Translations under genes and position numbers: made by a program | Shown here: piece after piece, positions 16,062 through 24,366 of the stretch | Numbering within the stretch: position 1 is the stretch's first letter | Layout of the letters: the number at the start of each line of letters is the position of its first letter | From: an uncultured Bacteroidales bacterium | GTDB taxonomy: Bacteria; Bacteroidota; Bacteroidia; Bacteroidales; Marinilabiliaceae | Assembly (NCBI GenBank): GCA_937892255.1 | Contig: CALAUL010000017.1 | Coordinates: forward strand, 1-35,156 | Length of the DNA stretch: 35,156 bases | Direction of reading: 5' to 3' | Notes under the pieces: model-generated | What the model saw: only the letters and a program-made list of their open reading frames with translations | Database searches by the model: none | Told to the model about the DNA's origin: nothing

Positions 16062-16682
16062 ATGAAGCATTTAACAATTACTTTTGGACTTGCTGTTGGT
16101 TTGATATGTGCCGCAATGTGGTACAATAAGACTCAGAGCAATGACATGGAGGCCGGAACTGCTACAATTGCTAAAACAATTGTTGAGACTGATGCAGAAG
16201 GAAATGTTACTTCTGAACTTACGATGGTTATTTCGGGTAATCGTTGGGTCGAGAAATCGAAAAAGGAGATAAGCTACGCTCAAGGTTGCAGGACTGAGTT
16301 AAACTTCGATTATGTAAATGGTATTTGGGTTGAAGTATCGAAGGTGGTTAAAATGTATGGGGAGTATGAGACATTGAATAACGAAGTCTGTTATGCTATG
16401 TCTAACAAAGAGTGGATAGAAAAGGGAAATAAGACTTACACAGATTTGAGTCTTGATAATGGCCTGTTAGAAGACTTGGTTTTCGATAAAGATGGAAACT
16501 TGATTATGAGTGCGACTTATGAGTGGAACGATAATGCTAAAAACAAAGGTGTAAACAAAGTAGAGTACGTATATGATGGTAACGGGATGCCTTGTAGAAT
16601 GATATCATACGCATGGGACGGAGAGTCGTGGAGCAAGGAACAAGTATCAGATATATTGTATGTATCTATGATGTATAGATAA
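16062..16682 (+). CDS. Small exported repeat protein of unknown function
   Basis: A 206-aa protein not recognised with confidence. The N-terminus (MKHLTITFGLAVGLICAAMW) is a signal peptide or anchor. The mature part contains degenerate repeats of 27-37 residues, each with a Trp followed by V/I-E-K/V-S/G-K: NRWVEKSKKE (W62), GIWVEVSKVV (W89), KEWIEKGNKT (W118), and a looser ESWSKEQ (W190). Tyr-rich strands lie between them (YEWNDNAKNK, KVEYVYDGNG). The pattern recalls short secreted Bacteroidales proteins that form beta-repeat structures (DUF3836-like is a guess). It is monocistronic: own promoter 29 bases upstream, terminator 65 bases downstream. The phased repeat array suggests tight control of expression. 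Confidence 0.75.
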   Translation: MKHLTITFGLAVGLICAAMWYNKTQSNDMEAGTATIAKTIVETDAEGNVTSELTMVISGNRWVEKSKKEISYAQGCRTELNFDYVNGIWVEVSKVVKMYGEYETLNNEVCYAMSNKEWIEKGNKTYTDLSLDNGLLEDLVFDKDGNLIMSATYEWNDNAKNKGVNKVEYVYDGNGMPCRMISYAWDGESWSKEQVSDILYVSMMYR

Positions 16683-16747
16683 ACATGGAATCCTTATAAT
16701 TAAAATAATATATTCTCACCGCATAATCGGCAACTGACAAGTTTGAA

Positions 16748-16779
16748 GGGGAGTATTCGTAGCAATACTCCTTTTTTTG
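16748..16779 (+). terminator. Rho-independent terminator after the 16062 gene
   Basis: GGAGTATT (16750-16757) pairs with AATACTCC (16764-16771), loop CGTAGC, followed by seven T. Confidence 0.92.
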
Positions 16780-17145
16780 TTTTTGTGAGATTGACGAAAA
16801 AGGAAAGAAGTTGTATTCAGATAGCCCGATTACAGCTTATGTTATAATAGATGTAGTTGTTGAATTGTTTTGAGCTTTTTTATTCTTCAAGGCAACTTGT
16901 GATAAAACGAATTTTGGGTAGAGAGTTAGACCAGAGCAAAGACGTGTCGACCACAATTGGAGCGATGTTTATGGCAGGAAAAAGTCGTAGAGAGTGTGGC
17001 ATCATATCAGAATATCATATTTCGAAGTGTTTATGTTACGATGTATTCGATAGAAGATGAGTGATGTGATTGTAAAAAGAGTGAATCAAAAGTACTAATT
17101 GTAAAAAACTTATTATATTTGTCTTTATTTATAATATGTAACATA
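16780..17145. other. Intergenic stretch before the sensor kinase
   Basis: About 365 bases. One inverted copy of the TTCGTCAA motif occurs as TTGACGAA at 16791-16798, possibly by chance. A 67-codon frame (16857-17060) begins with TTG, has no promoter and resembles nothing I know. The kinase promoter lies at its right end. Confidence 0.5.
17114..17121 (+). promoter_or_regulatory. -7 box for the sensor-kinase operon
   Basis: TATATTTG fits TAnnTTTG. No good -33 box at 19-21 bp. Its position shows that the TTG at 17119, which would extend the kinase by nine residues, lies inside the promoter, so ATG 17146 is the start. Confidence 0.6.
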
Positions 17146-18456
17146 ATGGGTTGGAATTTATTTTCAAGGAGCAAAAGCAAGGTGGCGAATGTCACAAAAA
17201 GTCAGTATGGTAGCGCAACTGAGTTCCTTTCGGATAATATAGCAGACGTCAAACGTCTCTTATCGTCGGTCGGGTATAATGATAAACATAAACGATTGGT
17301 GGATTTGGCGTCAATGACGGGATGTCAGGTGTTGTTGTTGTGTTCTAAGATGAATAATATTGACACATTTAAAGTTATAGATTGTTCGGACACCTCATTT
17401 GACGTAATAGGTTGTGAATTTACGTGGCAACACAATCAACCTGCGGCGTCGTCAGATGCTGTCCTTATGTTGTCAAAGTTGCCTTTCCCAAATATAAGTG
17501 CAACGAGTTTCATCTCGGTGCCGATAAAAAATTCGCACAATATTTTATCGGGTATCTTGTTGGGACTATCGTTTAGCAAGATAGATAATCCTGATGCCAA
17601 TGTTCGTCTTTTGCATATATTGGCTCAGCCGTTTGATGCAGAGATAGAGTGTGAACGACTGAAAGCGAAGCAGGGACAGTATGACCAACGCATTTCATCG
17701 TTGAATCAGACAATAGAGATACTGAATACTGACTTAACACGAGAAAGAGAGAAGTCGTTGGAAAGTCGAGAATTGCGTTCTACATTCTTGACAAACTTTA
17801 GTCAGGAGATACGTACTCCGATGAATGCCGTCGTTGGATTTGTAGACCTTTTGGAAACAGCGCAGACAGATGAGGAAAGAATGGAGTTTGTTGGTATCAT
17901 AAAGCAAAATAGCATGCTATTGTTGAAGGTAATAGACAACTTAATCGAGATATCGAAGATGCAGACCAGTTTCATGTTTAAGCCGGCAGAACCTCAACAA
18001 TTAAACGAACTGCTCCTTAATCTAAGGATACAATACGAGGGAAAACTAAAGCAAAGCGGAAAGAAAATACCAATTATAACCTCGTTTGCATTGTCTACGC
18101 CTGACGATACGGTGTGGAATAGTTCGGAAATAATAACAAAGACAATGGATTTGTTGTTGGATAACGCTTGTAAATTCACAGAAACGGGAGAGATAATGAT
18201 AGGTTATACTACGAACCAAAAAGAGATGACGTTCTTTGTGAAAGATACGGGAATAGGCATACGCAAAGGGGAAGAAGATATTATTTTCAATATGTTTTCG
18301 CAAGGAGAAGATGTGGCAGGATGCGCAGAGGGTGGTGGCATAGGTCTGGCATTGGCACGTAAATATGTAGAGCTGTTGAATGGAAAGATATGGGCTGACA
18401 CCGATTGTGAGGAAGGTGCAAAATTCTGTTTCGCTATACCAATGGAAAAGCTATAG
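17146..18456 (+). CDS. Histidine-kinase-like protein lacking the phospho-acceptor His
   Basis: A 436-aa soluble protein. Residues about 20-165 look like a GAF-type sensory domain, 168-215 form a coiled coil, and 213-275 is the dimerisation/phosphotransfer domain. The H-box reads FLTNFSQEIRTPMNAVVGF: the codon for the expected His (residue 220) is CAG, Gln. The ATPase domain looks intact: N-box DNACKFTETG (N340), G1 DTGIGI (367-372), G2 GGGIGLALARK (397-407). Family knowledge: kinases without the His cannot autophosphorylate in the usual way. It may work as a pseudokinase that binds ATP and partners another kinase, or phosphorylate differently. No receiver domain or response regulator is adjacent. 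It starts the run with glgB, 30 bases downstream. Confidence 0.88.
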   Translation: MGWNLFSRSKSKVANVTKSQYGSATEFLSDNIADVKRLLSSVGYNDKHKRLVDLASMTGCQVLLLCSKMNNIDTFKVIDCSDTSFDVIGCEFTWQHNQPAASSDAVLMLSKLPFPNISATSFISVPIKNSHNILSGILLGLSFSKIDNPDANVRLLHILAQPFDAEIECERLKAKQGQYDQRISSLNQTIEILNTDLTREREKSLESRELRSTFLTNFSQEIRTPMNAVVGFVDLLETAQTDEERMEFVGIIKQNSMLLLKVIDNLIEISKMQTSFMFKPAEPQQLNELLLNLRIQYEGKLKQSGKKIPIITSFALSTPDDTVWNSSEIITKTMDLLLDNACKFTETGEIMIGYTTNQKEMTFFVKDTGIGIRKGEEDIIFNMFSQGEDVAGCAEGGGIGLALARKYVELLNGKIWADTDCEEGAKFCFAIPMEKL

Positions 18457-18486
18457 TATAAATATCTTCTTGTAAAACAGATAATT

Positions 18487-20481
18487 ATGGTGCCTATATA
18501 TAAGATGGATGAATATCTACAGCCGTATGCGTCGATAATAGATGGGCGTAGAGCTAGGGTTGTAGCCAAGATAGAGGACTTGAAGTGTGAGTTCGGTTCG
18601 TTGAAAGACTTTGCTTCAGGACATGAGTATTACGGATTGCGTAGAGAAGGAGATAGATGGATACTGAGGGAATGGGCTCCAAATGCAACAAAGATTTATG
18701 TCATAGGAGGATTCTCCGAATGGAAAGAAGACTCTCGCTATGAGATGAAACGTTTGGAGTATGGTAATTGGGAGTTCGTCTTTCCGGAGGGAAGCATCAA
18801 GCATGGTGACAAGTACAAGATGTCGGTGCATTGGAATGGAGGACAAGGCGAACGAATACCAGCGTATGCAAATAGAGTCATTCAGAATCCCGAGACATAC
18901 GTTTTCGATGCACAAGCGTGGCAGCCGGAGAAGCCTTTTGAGTGGACAGACCGTGACTTTGAAGTGAAGAAAGGTACACATCTGATATATGAAGCACACA
19001 TAGGAATGTCGGGAGAGTCGGAGGGTATAGCTTCATTCAACGACTTTCGAGAGAAGGTCTTGCCTCATGTTATAGAGACCGGTTACGATGTGTTGCAACT
19101 CATGGCGATACAGGAACACCCGTACTACGGTAGTTTTGGTTATCATGTCAGCAACTTCTTTGCTGTATCATCGAGATTCGGCACACCTGAAGATCTAAAG
19201 CAACTTATCAATGAGGCTCATGCAGCAGGAATAGCAGTTATAATGGACATAGTTCATTCACATGCTGTAAAGAATGAGAATGAAGGCATATCGCGTCTTG
19301 ACGGTTCGACAGACTTGTATTTCCATTACGGAGATAGGGGAAATCACCCGGCATGGGACTCGCGTTGTTTTAACTATGGTAAACTTGAGACACAACGTTT
19401 CTTGCTGAGCAATGTGCGTTACTGGATAGAGGAGTTTCACTTTGACGGATACCGATTTGACGGTGTGACATCGATGCTTTATTATGACCATGGTTTGGAG
19501 AAGGATTTCACTTGTTATGCGGACTACTTCACCGGTGGAGAAGATGAAGACGCTGTGCTGTATTTGACATTGGCAAATACTCTCATTCATGAGATAAAAC
19601 CATCGGCTTTAACGATAGCGGAAGAAATGAGTGGTTTCCCGGGAATAGCTGGTCCCTATGAGAGTGGAGGCGTCGGCTTTGATTTGCGTCTGTCGATGGG
19701 TGTGCCCGATATGTGGATAAAGTTCATCAAAGAGTTGTCGGATGAGCAGTGGCCGGTAGGAAAGATATTTTACGAGTTGCAACAACATCGTCCGGAGGAA
19801 CAGACAGTCAACTACGCAGAGAGTCACGACCAGGCTCTTGTAGGGGATAAGACGATAATATTCCGCTTGATGGACAAGGATATGTATACCGATATGAATT
19901 GCGAAAGTCAGAATCTTGTTGTAGACAGAGGCATGGCTCTTCATAAGATGATACGTTTAGTGACGCTCTTTACCTCGAGTGGAGGATATCTGACCTTCAT
20001 GGGCAACGAGTTCGGACATCCGGAGTGGATAGACTTCCCACGAGAGGGTAATGGTTGGAGTTATAAATATGCGCGTCGACAATGGGATTTGGCAAAGGCT
20101 GATTACTTGCGTTACCACTACTTGTTGGACTTTGAGAAAGAGATGATAAAGATATTCAGAGATATTGAGTATCCCAACTATCCGTATAGATGGTACGATT
20201 GTGACGAGACGCAGGTGTTGGCATTCTCAAGGGGAGATTATTTGCTAGTTTTTAATTTCAGCCCGACAAATTCGTACACCGACTACGGGATACCCGTGCA
20301 AAAAGGAAGGTATAATATAGTACTCTCTACCGATGAAGGACGATTTGACGGCTTTGACAGAAATGATATGTTCTTTGTCTTCTATACTCAGCGAGAAGAT
20401 AATAAAGAAGTAGTTCATTTGTATTTGCCTTCGCGTTCGGCAATGATATTAAAACGTCGTGACATTGTTAGAATCAGATAA
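18487..20481 (+). CDS. glgB: 1,4-alpha-glucan branching enzyme (GH13_8 type)
   Basis: A 664-aa cytoplasmic enzyme that makes alpha-1,6 branches in glycogen. The N-terminal CBM48-like domain (about 55-140, LREWAPNATKIYVIGGFSEW) is followed by the GH13 barrel: GFDY-region equivalent QEHPYYGSFGYHVSNFFA, nucleophile D325 in YRFDGVTSM, acid/base in IAEEMSG (E379), and D448 in AESHDQAL. A beta-domain closes it. Length and motif wording fit the plant/animal-like GH13_8 group usual in Bacteroidetes. Start at ATG 18487; ATG 18505 (MDEYLQPY) is an alternative. The stop is directly followed by the ATG of the next gene, so the two are cotranscribed, probably with the kinase-like gene upstream. Confidence 0.96.
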   Translation: MVPIYKMDEYLQPYASIIDGRRARVVAKIEDLKCEFGSLKDFASGHEYYGLRREGDRWILREWAPNATKIYVIGGFSEWKEDSRYEMKRLEYGNWEFVFPEGSIKHGDKYKMSVHWNGGQGERIPAYANRVIQNPETYVFDAQAWQPEKPFEWTDRDFEVKKGTHLIYEAHIGMSGESEGIASFNDFREKVLPHVIETGYDVLQLMAIQEHPYYGSFGYHVSNFFAVSSRFGTPEDLKQLINEAHAAGIAVIMDIVHSHAVKNENEGISRLDGSTDLYFHYGDRGNHPAWDSRCFNYGKLETQRFLLSNVRYWIEEFHFDGYRFDGVTSMLYYDHGLEKDFTCYADYFTGGEDEDAVLYLTLANTLIHEIKPSALTIAEEMSGFPGIAGPYESGGVGFDLRLSMGVPDMWIKFIKELSDEQWPVGKIFYELQQHRPEEQTVNYAESHDQALVGDKTIIFRLMDKDMYTDMNCESQNLVVDRGMALHKMIRLVTLFTSSGGYLTFMGNEFGHPEWIDFPREGNGWSYKYARRQWDLAKADYLRYHYLLDFEKEMIKIFRDIEYPNYPYRWYDCDETQVLAFSRGDYLLVFNFSPTNSYTDYGIPVQKGRYNIVLSTDEGRFDGFDRNDMFFVFYTQREDNKEVVHLYLPSRSAMILKRRDIVRIR

Positions 20482-21717
20482 ATGACAATTAAGGATATAG
20501 CAAAGAAGGCGCGTAGTGTGCGTCGATTTGATAATAGCAAGAAAATTAGAAGAGAGGAACTGGAGTCAATGGTTGATACAGCGCATTATGCACCCTCGGC
20601 ACGTAATGCTCAGACTTTAAAGTTTATAATAGCAAACACCAAGGAAGAGTGTGAGAGCATATTCCCATCGCTGTGTTGGGCTGGATATCTGCCCGATTGG
20701 CACGGACCCAAAGAAGAAGAAAGGCCAAGTGCATATATAGTTGTCCTACATGATAAGACATTGGGCGCATATAGTGCGGTAGATGCAGGACTTTGGACTC
20801 AATGTATAGTACTTGAGGCAGCAGAAAAGGACTATGCAACATGTATAATAGCCGCTTTGGACAAGAACAGACTTGTTGAAACATTGAACTTAGACACTGA
20901 AAGGTTTGATATAGTACATGTAGTAGCGTTGGGCAGTCCGGTAGAAACCGTCGTAATAGAGGAACTGCAAGACAACGAAATAAAGTATTGGCGAGACTCG
21001 GAAGGAGTACACCATGTTCCCAAACGTGCAACCAAAAGTCTGATATTGAAAGTTGTACTACTTCTCATCATAATGATGTTGGCTGAATGTAAAGTGTATA
21101 GCCAAGAATCATCACAAAAAATGCTGTTTTCGGGAATAGTCTTAGATGCGGAGACGCTCAGACCGTTGCCTGACGTAATAATGTATGTCGGCGGACAAAT
21201 ATATGGGGCAGATGACGTAGGACGAGTCTTGGCGTATGCCAACGTTGGAGACACCCTGCGCATGACACATATAGGATACCAAGATGTATATATAAATGTA
21301 AGCGACACGATGTACAATAATAACATCTTTTCGGTTAAGATGTCGCAAGATACAGTGCACATAGCCGAGATTGTCGTCAAACCACGTCCGATGAGGTTGG
21401 CAGAAAAGTCCCGTTTTATGCCTCTCGACTATAAGAAAGAAGACATCATTGCTCGGCACAATTTCAAAATGTCTACACGAATAGCCAAAATGCAAAGGCC
21501 TACGCAATGGGACGCTCAGATGAATCAGTCAAATGCTATCTCGCAATATAAAAATCAGCAAGTCAACCGACACATGCTCGGACAGGATCGAATGGTCGGA
21601 GTAGGAATAGGAACTATAATGTGGATAGTAGAGACGATAAAGAAAAAAAGGGAGAATAATGGCGATGATGACAAGTTGGTGAATGAAGCAGAGATAGAGT
21701 ATCTTTTGGGAAAGTGA
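20482..21717 (+). CDS. Nitroreductase fused in frame to an exported carboxypeptidase-regulatory-like protein
   Basis: A 411-aa frame of two unlike parts. Residues 1-189 are a complete FMN nitroreductase: RSVRRF near the N-terminus, HYAPSARNAQ, AGLWTQCIVLEA, GVHHVPKR near the usual end. Residues 190-208 (KVVLLLIIMMLAECKVYSQ) look exactly like a signal peptide. Then comes a CarboxypepD_reg-like beta domain (214-295: GIVLDAETLRPLPDVIMYVG, and VGDTLRMTHIGYQDV), and a basic, Gln/Met-rich tail ending in an acidic KLVNEAEIEYLLGK. In relatives nitroreductases end where residue 189 falls, so a stop seems lost between two genes. A TTG at 21046 could start the second part alone. If made as one chain, the reductase would stay cytoplasmic with the rest periplasmic. 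Starts immediately after glgB; a strong terminator follows. Confidence 0.85.
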   Translation: MTIKDIAKKARSVRRFDNSKKIRREELESMVDTAHYAPSARNAQTLKFIIANTKEECESIFPSLCWAGYLPDWHGPKEEERPSAYIVVLHDKTLGAYSAVDAGLWTQCIVLEAAEKDYATCIIAALDKNRLVETLNLDTERFDIVHVVALGSPVETVVIEELQDNEIKYWRDSEGVHHVPKRATKSLILKVVLLLIIMMLAECKVYSQESSQKMLFSGIVLDAETLRPLPDVIMYVGGQIYGADDVGRVLAYANVGDTLRMTHIGYQDVYINVSDTMYNNNIFSVKMSQDTVHIAEIVVKPRPMRLAEKSRFMPLDYKKEDIIARHNFKMSTRIAKMQRPTQWDAQMNQSNAISQYKNQQVNRHMLGQDRMVGVGIGTIMWIVETIKKKRENNGDDDKLVNEAEIEYLLGK

Positions 21718-21723
21718 CAAAGT

Positions 21724-21770
21724 CATGAGACTATCCGACATTCTGTCTGTCGGATAGTCTCATGTAGTTT
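21724..21770 (+). terminator. Strong terminator after the glgB-nitroreductase operon
   Basis: A perfect 17-bp stem (21724-21740 with 21748-21764: CATGAGACTATCCGACA and its complement), loop TTCTGTC, followed by TAGTTTT. The next gene converges from the right and may also use it. Confidence 0.9.
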
Positions 21771-21805
21771 TGCTAACGGGAGCAGCGTGTTTTTGCCCCA
21801 GGGCG

Positions 21806-22729
21806 TTATAATCTTATAGAAAAGTTTTTAAGGTGTTCGTTAATCATGTCGGGAGGAACGAACGACTTTATTGCGTCGGCAAGGATATTCAAAATCTTTT
21901 GTCGGACGAAGTCGTTCTTGATGACAAAAGATACCTCTCTGAATGGTTCAGGAAAAGAAAATACCTTAACATGTTTCTTGCGCTCTTTCGAGAGAAAAGG
22001 AATCTGTGACTCCGGAATGATAGTAAAACCTCCGTTCTCGTCTATAATGTTGAGCAGTGTTTCGATGTGTGCACTCGCATAAGAGGTGTTGATGGTCTGT
22101 ATACTTTGAGGTGTCTCGGGGGTGGATTTGAGAGGAAATCCGTCATGAAGAATCCATAGACGTCCGCATGATAGTTGCTTCTGGTTGATGGAACGACGTT
22201 TGTGAAGCGGGTCAAATTGTGATATATAAGCAACGAAGCGTTCTCTGTAAAGAGGAATAGTGAGATAATCGGGGTCGGAATTCGGATATGAGGTGAGAGC
22301 AATATCTATTTCGTTTGTCCCTAATTTTTTGAGCAGATTAGGCGAGAGGTCATCGCTGAGGGTTAAACAGATTTTAGGATGATTGACCGTGAGAAACTTT
22401 AGGAGTTTGGGAGCAACGAACGGTGCGACGGAAGAAGATATTCCCAAACGCACATTCCCTATTGCGGACTCTTTTCGAGAATCAATCAACTCTCGCACTT
22501 GGGAGGCGTTGTGGAGTATTTTGCGAGCTTGTTGCAAAATGACCTCTCCGACATCCGTAGGTTTGATAGGATGACTATTTCGATCGAAAATCGAGACGTC
22601 TAATTCGGCTTCTAATTTCTGAATCAGCGAAGATAATGTAGATTGTGTCACTCCGCATGATTCGGCAGCATGAGCAAAATGCCGATGTTTGTCTACTGCC
22701 ACTATGTACTCCATCTGTTGTAAAGTCAT
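21806..22729 (-). CDS. OxyR-like LysR regulator without redox cysteines
   Basis: A 307-aa LysR-type regulator. Winged HTH at residues 1-60 (MTLQQMEYIVAVDKHRHFAH, then GVTQSTLSSLIQKLE), effector domain 90-300. The effector domain follows Bacteroidetes OxyR closely (ASAHIETLLNIIDENGGFTI). However, the peroxidatic Cys site, DGHC in OxyR, reads DGFP (P199), and no Cys occurs at the resolving position about nine residues on. The only cysteines are C25, C121 and C188. It should therefore not form the H2O2-sensing disulfide. It diverges from the superoxide reductase gene at 22907, its likely target. A pair of 9-bp direct repeats lies just upstream. Confidence 0.86.
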   Translation of the reverse strand: MTLQQMEYIVAVDKHRHFAHAAESCGVTQSTLSSLIQKLEAELDVSIFDRNSHPIKPTDVGEVILQQARKILHNASQVRELIDSRKESAIGNVRLGISSSVAPFVAPKLLKFLTVNHPKICLTLSDDLSPNLLKKLGTNEIDIALTSYPNSDPDYLTIPLYRERFVAYISQFDPLHKRRSINQKQLSCGRLWILHDGFPLKSTPETPQSIQTINTSYASAHIETLLNIIDENGGFTIIPESQIPFLSKERKKHVKVFSFPEPFREVSFVIKNDFVRQKILNILADAIKSFVPPDMINEHLKNFSIRL

Positions 22730-22752
22730 AATAATAAAGAGTTTAAAATGGC

Positions 22753-22775
22753 TTGTTGTCTATGTATTGTTGTCT
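22753..22775. repeat. Two TTGTTGTCT direct repeats, 14 bp apart
   Basis: TTGTTGTCT at 22753-22761 and 22767-22775, in the divergent region between the LysR-type regulator and the superoxide reductase, 24-46 bases before the regulator ATG. Possible operator; inference only. Confidence 0.4.
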
Positions 22776-22818
22776 GTTATTCTATTTATTTTTTCGATAG
22801 CAAGATAGAAAAAATCTG

Positions 22819-22850
22819 TTTGATTATATCATCGGCACTAAATATTTTTG
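22819..22850 (+). promoter_or_regulatory. Superoxide reductase promoter
   Basis: TTTG (22819-22822), exactly 20 bp, TATTTTTG (22843-22850): a full match to the Bacteroides promoter consensus. The leader to ATG 22907 is about 50 bases. Confidence 0.85.
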
Positions 22851-22906
22851 AACATCGAAATAAAATAAAGAAGACAACAAAAACTAACAATTAAAACAAC
22901 AGAGAC

Positions 22907-23281
22907 ATGGAAACTAAATTTTACAAATGCCTTATTTGTGGCAATGTGGTGACAAAAGTTGTAGACTCGGGCCAACCTCTTACTTGTTGTGACGAAGAGA
23001 TGGAAGAACTTGTTCCCAATACGGAAGATGCGAGTGAAGAGAAGCATGTTCCCGTGGTGACGCAGGTCGACCCGTGCAAGATTAATGTTCAAATAGGAAG
23101 TGTTGCGCATCCTATGTCGGCGGCTCATCATATTGAGTTTATTTACGTTGAGACCAAACACGGAGGAATACGCATAGACTTAGGAGATAAACCTGAGGCT
23201 GAGTTTTGTGTTTGTGCCGATTCCGCTGTTGCAGTCTATGAATACTGCAATATCCACGGACTTTGGAAGATTACGCTTTAG
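22907..23281 (+). CDS. Desulfoferrodoxin / 2Fe superoxide reductase
   Basis: A 124-aa cytoplasmic enzyme that reduces superoxide to hydrogen peroxide without making oxygen, usual in anaerobes. The N-terminal desulforedoxin domain has C8, C11, C27, C28 (FYKCLICGN, LTCCDEEM) for the FeCys4 centre. The C-terminal neelaredoxin domain has the Fe-His4-Cys site: KHVP, HPMSAAHHIEF and YCNIHGLW with the last Cys/His pair. Length and both centres mark it as class I (2Fe). It has a consensus promoter and diverges from an OxyR-like regulator. A hairpin (23299-23326) follows the stop. Confidence 0.95.
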   Translation: METKFYKCLICGNVVTKVVDSGQPLTCCDEEMEELVPNTEDASEEKHVPVVTQVDPCKINVQIGSVAHPMSAAHHIEFIYVETKHGGIRIDLGDKPEAEFCVCADSAVAVYEYCNIHGLWKITL

Positions 23282-23298
23282 CATGTTTTGGTAATGGC

Positions 23299-23326
23299 GG
23301 GGGTGAGTGCCGTGATGGCATTTCCC
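23299..23326 (+). terminator. Terminator-like hairpin after superoxide reductase
   Basis: GGGGTGAGTGCC and GGCATTTCCCC pair with two G-T wobbles, followed by the pyrimidine run TTCCCTTTCT rather than pure T. Moderate support. Confidence 0.45.
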
Positions 23327-23478
23327 CTTCCCTTTCTCGAGTAGTTCATTTCAGAGCTATAATTAGATACAGGTTTTTAACGGTTATTGATTTGGTAGTG
23401 TCCGACAGATGTGATATTTGTTGGACGCTATTTTGTTGTATTGTCCGTTCGTGTGATGCGAAAATAAGAAAATATGTA

Positions 23479-23486
23479 TATATTTG
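23479..23486 (+). promoter_or_regulatory. -7 box for the 23512-25292 gene pair
   Basis: TATATTTG fits TAnnTTTG and lies 25 bases before ATG 23512. No -33 match was found. An imperfect inverted repeat GTCCGACA/TGTTGGAC (about 23399-23426) lies upstream and might be an operator. Confidence 0.6.
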
Positions 23487-23511
23487 CGATAGACAACTAA
23501 ACGCAAAAGAT

Positions 23512-24366
23512 ATGATAATGAGAAGATACTTATTGGCTATGGCTGCTATAGTTGGCAGTGTGGCTGTCAGTGCGCAAAATAGCGTGCCGACATCGGAGGA
23601 TTATGAAAACATGGGTTCTACACGTACATTGGTTGTGAAGGACGATAACATCATGAGCGATTTTAATTTGAAAATCGAGTCGGTGATGGAGAAAGAATGG
23701 AAGCCGACACAGTTCGACTTTATCGACAGAAAGGAGTTTGAAGTTAAAAAGAACGATCCGTCGTACTCTTTCTTACTTACTACGACGGTGACTTACGAGA
23801 AGGACAAGACAAAGGCAAGATATACATACTTGAGCTTCTTGATGGGTAAGGAAAAAGCCAAAGTAAACACTATGCCGGACTTGATTTCGATACCATTGGC
23901 TTATGCGAGTGTGCAAGACCAGAAGTATGTCTACAAGATGAGTGCTTTCATACGTTTTATACAGAAGCACGTAGAGCTTATGAAAGAACAGCCTAAGCTG
24001 ATAAGCAAGACTCCGCTCATGTACTACAACAAGAATATTAACAGCCTCGCTAATAAGACGTTGTATTTGGTAAAGGAGGATTTGGAAAAGAAGATGCAGA
24101 CAGAGGCGGCTGTGGCAAAGGTGTACCCACATAAGTTTAAGTTCGTTACGGAAAAAGATATAGCCGAAGCTATAGACAAAGGCGAAAAAGATGTCGTATT
24201 CCTTCACAAGGTAGGACCTGAAGTTGCAAAGTATAACACACGATGCTTCAAGATTATCATGGGGGCAGACGATAGTGAGATTTACTATTTCGATTGGCAC
24301 AATATTGACAAGAAGACTCCCGACAGACTTTTGGAGCGTGACTTTAAGAAGATGGGTAAGCAGTAA
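23512..24366 (+). CDS. Exported protein of unknown function
   Basis: A 284-aa protein if begun at ATG 23512 (a second ATG at 23518). The N-terminus MIMRRYLLAMAAIVGSVAVS then AQN is a clear signal peptide, while the longer upstream frame from 23263 runs through the superoxide reductase end and promoter and is spurious. The mature part is rich in Lys/Glu and hydrophobic strands (YSFLLTTTVTYEKDKTKARY, FLHKVGPEVAKYNTRC) with no domain I recognise and one late Cys. The stop overlaps the start of the next lipoprotein gene by one base (TAATG), so the two are translationally coupled and probably act together at the envelope. Confidence 0.82.
   Translation: MIMRRYLLAMAAIVGSVAVSAQNSVPTSEDYENMGSTRTLVVKDDNIMSDFNLKIESVMEKEWKPTQFDFIDRKEFEVKKNDPSYSFLLTTTVTYEKDKTKARYTYLSFLMGKEKAKVNTMPDLISIPLAYASVQDQKYVYKMSAFIRFIQKHVELMKEQPKLISKTPLMYYNKNINSLANKTLYLVKEDLEKKMQTEAAVAKVYPHKFKFVTEKDIAEAIDKGEKDVVFLHKVGPEVAKYNTRCFKIIMGADDSEIYYFDWHNIDKKTPDRLLERDFKKMGKQ

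Noticed and set aside
16857..17060. 67-codon plus-strand frame before the sensor kinase
   Set aside because: Starts with TTG, has no promoter or recognisable domain, and its first ATG leaves only about 30 residues. Could be a decayed gene but cannot be supported.
23263..23511. Longer 5' extension of the exported-protein frame
   Set aside because: Overlaps the superoxide reductase end, its hairpin and the -7 box at 23479. The signal peptide begins at 23512/23518.
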